DNA from: Auxenochlorella pyrenoidosa
Lineage: Eukaryota; Chlorophyta; Trebouxiophyceae; Chlorellales; Chlorellaceae
Direction: 5' to 3'
Assembly: GCA_001430745.1 (NCBI GenBank)
Contig: KQ482017.1
Coordinates: 487,655 to 510,154 of the forward strand
DNA length: 22,500 nt
Shown: positions 18,981-22,500 of the stretch, piece by piece
How the letters are laid out: every line of letters starts with the position of its first letter
Position numbering within the stretch: the first letter of the stretch is position 1
Position numbers and translations under genes: made by a program
Notes under the pieces: generated by a model
Databases searched by the model: none
What the model was told of the DNA's origin: nothing
What the model saw: only the letters and a program-made list of their open reading frames with translations

Positions 18981-19274
18981 CTTGGTGGGCGTGCCCTTAC
19001 CAGGCGGGGATACAACTCGGTAGGTGCCAAAGAATGGGAAGGGAACCAGAAAACGGGATCCAATGCCGCCCGTCGCCCCCTGTTGTTCCGGGCAGCTGCC
19101 GCCAGCTCTCCAAGCACGGCCCAGCTGGATCCTGCTTTTTCAATGGCTTGAGCTCAGCTGTTGGTGCTGCTAACACGAGGGAAGGCATGCTGAACATGGG
19201 AAGGAATTCATTCTGCTGGTGGCCAGCACGCGGAGAAAGAGCAGGTCGCAGGGCACCATGGCCAACGGCGGTGC
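18981..19274 (-). promoter_or_regulatory. intergenic gap, putative promoter of the PP4R1-like gene
   Basis: The gap of 294 bp separates the valyl-tRNA synthetase stop from the PP4R1-like start. No gene, TATA box or other clear element is visible. Confidence 0.35.
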
Positions 19275-22200
19275 TCATGCCGACGCCGCAAGAAGCTTCT
19301 GCATGTCTGCAACGTGGTGCTTGATGCTCTCCAGCTCGGCCTCCAGCTTCACCAGCCGCTCCAGATCTGCAACGAAGAGGGATGGGCAGGAAGACGACCG
19401 ATGTTGCGTCGCGCGTGCAGCCAGGGACTCGCAGAGCGTGTGAACGCGCAGCGCAGGGTTTTAGGGTGGCAGGTGAACAGGCGGCGCACGTGCGCCCGCC
19501 GGCATTCTACGCCGCAATAAAAAACGAGGACAGCAGCAGGAGGAGATGCCGCACGCAGACGAGTGCAGAAGCCGGGCCTCAGCCCGACGCACAGACAGAT
19601 GCAGGCAAGCAGCAGCAAGCGCGCGCAGCGAGCGGTCCGCCGTCAGGGTACGAATACTGGTGTCAATCACGAGGATCAGCAGGGGAATCAAGCGTGTCGT
19701 CACCCGGCGGGGCGCGCCACAGGAGGCTTGCATGCAGGCTTGCAGGCAGGCGCAGGCAGGCAGGCGCAGGCAGGCGCAGGCTTGCAAGCAGCGGCACGGG
19801 GTGCCCGGCGAGGGCCGGCCGCTCGCGCGACACCGCACCACGCACGCTAGCGCAGCATCACCAGGCACCACAAAAAGAATGAAAGGCAGCCATAGGCTAC
19901 ATGTAAACAGCGATACATGTGGGTTCGGCAGCGCCACCAACCAGCCCCGGACAGCCGACCTGCTTGCTTGATGTCTTCTGGCGTGCGCTCCTGGTACGCC
20001 GCCTGCGCCACCTTCTTCTGTAGCTGGTCCAGCCGGGCAGAGGCCTCGGCCTCGCGCTTGCCCAGCTTCTCCAGCTCCTTGGCCGCGTCCAGCACGCCGC
20101 TGCGGGGGGTGGGTGTGAGTTTTGTGTGTGTGTGGGGGGGTGGGGGTGGGAGGGGGGGTGGGGTGGGGTGGGGGGCATGAGGTGTATATGTGGGTTGGAG
20201 GTGTGTGTGGGGGGGTGCGGCGTGGTGGTGCAGCGGAGGTGACACGGTGAGGTGCGGACCAGCGGGGTGCACGTTTGGCACTTGGTGGAGGCCGTTGACG
20301 ATTGGTACCGAGCCTGGATGAGTGTGAGTGCACGGGTGCATTGCCGATAAGGCCCCCCGCCGTGCGCCGTCTGGCTGTACTAGGGGCAGCGAGCTGCGGG
20401 CAAGCGCAGCTGGCTGGGGGAGGGGGGGCCTGGCGCCCTTGTGTGCGCGAACACTTGCCCCCTGCATGTGATCTCGTGCCCCCCTTAGAGCGACTTCGCG
20501 CCACCCACATGTGCAACCTTGCGACCCTCTAAGTGTTCCCCTGTGTGCAGCCTCGCGGCCCTGCGGGCCCACCTGAGGGAGAGGTAGACGGTGGTGAGGT
20601 CGTCCACGATCGCCACGCCGCAGCCCGCGGGCGCTGCCTCGCCCTCCTGCAGACAGCCAAGAAGCAATAAATCGGCCCATGTCGGGCGCGACAGCATTCT
20701 CAGCATTCAATGCAGTCCGGGTTGCCTCCCCCCAAATGAGGCCGGCCCCTCCGGGCGGCCGCGAGGGTGGAAAAGGAAGGGAAAACGTCCGCGCGATTGC
20801 GCATCGATCAGGGAAAGGCGTCAGGCCGTGCACGATCTCTAGTACAGCTTGCTGCGCAGAGGATGTGCAGAGGGTGTGCAGAGATGGTGTGCCCCAGCCC
20901 AGTCACAGCGCCAGCCATGCGGCCGCAGAGCGGCCAGGCTGCACTGTGTGCCTAGGGCCGGGAAAGCATTGGCTGTTGCAGAGTTCCCCAAGGCTGAACA
21001 GAGCGCATGGTGGCGGCGCCCTGGCTACGAAGTCTCTGCAGCTGCAGAAAGAGGTGTGGGCAGCGGCAGCAGCAGCGCGGCAGGCAGGCAGGCAGGGGGG
21101 TGGCCGGCCCCATGCTGATGCATGCACTCGCAGACCCGCCTTGTGACTGCCTCCCAATGGGTCGGAGGCATGCCTGTGATGGTGCATAGCCGCAGCCAGA
21201 GAAGCAACAACGGCAGCAATTACCCGCAAGAGCATGCACCCACCGCAAGCAGCTGCAGCGACTCGCTCGTCGTGAGCGTTGTGATCTCTGTTGAGCAGCT
21301 CGCCAGCAGCGCTGCCTTGGCTGCAGTGCAAGGGCAGGGGGGCGCAAGGAACAAGCTGGGATCGAAAACAACAGCGCCGGCAGCGGCGTACCCAAGCATC
21401 ACTCTGCGCTCGCGCCGGTTGAGCAGCACCGAAACAGCGCCAGAAAGGGCTTGAGATTCGGTACCCCTTGTGGGCAACCCCCCGCGCCGCACCCGCATCC
21501 TTGCAGCGCAGCAGCATGGGCGGCCGCTGCCGCGTCGTCAGCTCATAGTCTGCGCGCAGGCTGCGCGTCCTGCACACACCAGGGTGGGTTGGGCAAGGGC
21601 CAGTCATATCACGGCAGGGGCAGAGGCTGGCGGGGAGCACGGAACACTCACGCACTGCGGGACACACCCCCTGCGCACGCTCAACTGGTGCCCCCCACCC
21701 ACCCACCCCCGCATACACCAAGGACAATCAAAGAAATGTAAGGCAGAATCAGCCAGGCTCACTTGTTGATGACAGTCAGCACGTACGCCATGTCAGCCTC
21801 CACCGCCTCGTTGGTCCAGCCCTCCACGGGCGCCGGGTAGTCGGCCACCATGATGGACGCCGCCTGCGAGCAGGCACAGAACAGAGGGAAACACAGGGCG
21901 TGGAGGGCCGGTCGTAAAGGGCCGGGGGCGCAGGGCATGGGGCCACCGTGACAAGGCCTGACTGCTGCAGCCCTAAGGCCTGCCGCAGGCCCAGCCAGTG
22001 CGAACAGCGCCCCGACGAGGCAGGCGCGCGCGGCACCCAAGCCCCAGCGGCCGCCTGCCTGCTGCTTTGCTGCTCTGTGTTCAAAGTCTGTCTAACCGCA
22101 GCGTGAGTTGCCACGCAGAGCCAGCCCACCTGCTCCTGCCCCGGCCGGCGCGGCAGGCGCTGCCACAGCTCCTCGGTGACAAAGGGCATGAAGGGGTGCA

Positions 22201-22500
22201 GCAGCCGCAGGCCCGCCTCCAGGCACACCCACAGCGTGTCGCGCGTCGCCTGCTTCTGCGCCGCTGCGCCCTCGGCTGCAGGGCCAAGGAGGGTGGGTGT
22301 GTCAAGAAGGGCGGGGTGTGGTGTGTGTATGTGTGTGTGTGTGTGGTGGTGGTGGTGGTGGGGTGGGTGGGTGGGTGGGGAGGGGGGGCCATGGTTGAAG
22401 AGTGAGCCCCGCCCGGCTTCATTCACTGCACGCCCGCCGGCACCCCCGGCCCATCTGCAAGGCGCACCCGCGTCGTCCAGCGCCATCACCGGCTTCATGA
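19275..22500 (-). CDS. VARS: valyl-tRNA synthetase, C-terminal half, 8 exons, 5' end outside window
   Basis: Exons in coding order: 22468 to beyond the edge, 22130-22275, 21763-21863, 21493-21569, 21244-21320, 20573-20646, 19960-20099, 19275-19366. All join in phase by GT-AG introns. The enzyme attaches valine to tRNA(Val). The visible part is the anticodon-binding domain, with [20 protein letters not shown], then [15 protein letters not shown] and [16 protein letters not shown]. The typical C-terminal coiled-coil arm follows, with [19 protein letters not shown] and [19 protein letters not shown], ending AASA-stop at 19275-19277. The catalytic Rossmann core (HIGH, KMSKS) and editing domain are not in the window. 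No presequence can be judged, so cytosolic versus organellar use is open. Neighbouring genes are unrelated. Confidence 0.96.
19726..19790. repeat. CAGGCAGG/CGCAGG-rich repeat
   Basis: Overlapping CAGG and CGCAGG units lie between two CTTGCA boxes, in the last intron (19367-19959) of the valyl-tRNA synthetase gene. Confidence 0.85.
20101..20230. repeat. G/T-rich low-complexity tract
   Basis: GGGGTGGG and TGTGTG runs on the plus strand form the long pyrimidine-rich 3' end of intron 20100-20572 of the valyl-tRNA synthetase gene. Confidence 0.85.
22082..22120. repeat. dispersed hairpin repeat, copy D (diverged)
   Basis: AAAGTCTGTCTAACCGCA matches the left arm and centre of the other copies. The right arm is degraded. 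It lies in the valyl-tRNA synthetase intron 21864-22129. Confidence 0.65.
22306..22390. repeat. (TG)n(GGT)n microsatellite
   Basis: TGTGTG passes into GGT and GGGT units in the valyl-tRNA synthetase intron 22276-22467. In the sense direction it is pyrimidine-rich. Confidence 0.9.

Noticed and set aside
19381..19959. minus-strand open frames near the end of the valyl-tRNA synthetase gene (part of 19461-20516)
   Set aside because: These are intron read-through. The true exons 19960-20099 and 19275-19366 join in phase to give the expected coiled-coil ending.

Overview
The window is nuclear DNA from a unicellular green alga (Chlorophyta). The base composition is GC-rich, the genes are split by many short introns with CTGCAG-type acceptors, Ala/Gly/Ser/Gln low-complexity runs interrupt conserved domains, and (CA)n, (TG)n and G-rich microsatellites sit in the introns. 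The gene set (GT77-type glycosyltransferase, glyoxal oxidase, protein methyltransferase, PP4R1-like HEAT protein, valyl-tRNA synthetase) fits a photosynthetic eukaryote. A Chlorella-like trebouxiophyte or a coccoid chlorophycean are both possible; the sequence alone does not decide.

Layout. Five protein genes lie head-to-tail on the minus strand. From right to left these are: the 3' half of a valyl-tRNA synthetase gene (19275 to past 22500, 8 exons seen); a PP4R1-like HEAT-repeat protein (14536-18980, 7 exons); a secreted glyoxal/galactose-oxidase-type copper radical oxidase (8022-13547, 14 exons); a Methyltransf_16-family methyltransferase (4921 to about 7256, 6 exons); and a GT77-like nucleotide-diphospho-sugar transferase (805-4634, 10 exons). 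At the left edge (1-584) a probable last exon or two of a plus-strand gene runs in and converges on the glycosyltransferase. Gaps between genes are about 0.2 to 1.0 kb.

I rebuilt each gene by joining exons that keep phase and family similarity across introns. About 40 introns can be placed. Most are GT-AG, but at least three are best read as GC-AG, because no GT donor keeps the frame.

The genes do not form a pathway. The glycosyltransferase (Golgi membrane) and the oxidase (signal peptide, extracellular) both plausibly act on cell wall or extracellular glycans. The other three are housekeeping or regulatory.

I saw no CRISPR, phage, transposase or bacterial-type system. The less ordinary signals are: a hairpin-forming short repeat dispersed in at least four non-coding places; a 51-nt in-frame duplication that doubles a splice donor in the oxidase gene; the GC-AG introns; a glycosyltransferase with predicted membrane segments at both ends; and two adjacent tandem arrays (48 and 50 bp) inside one intron.
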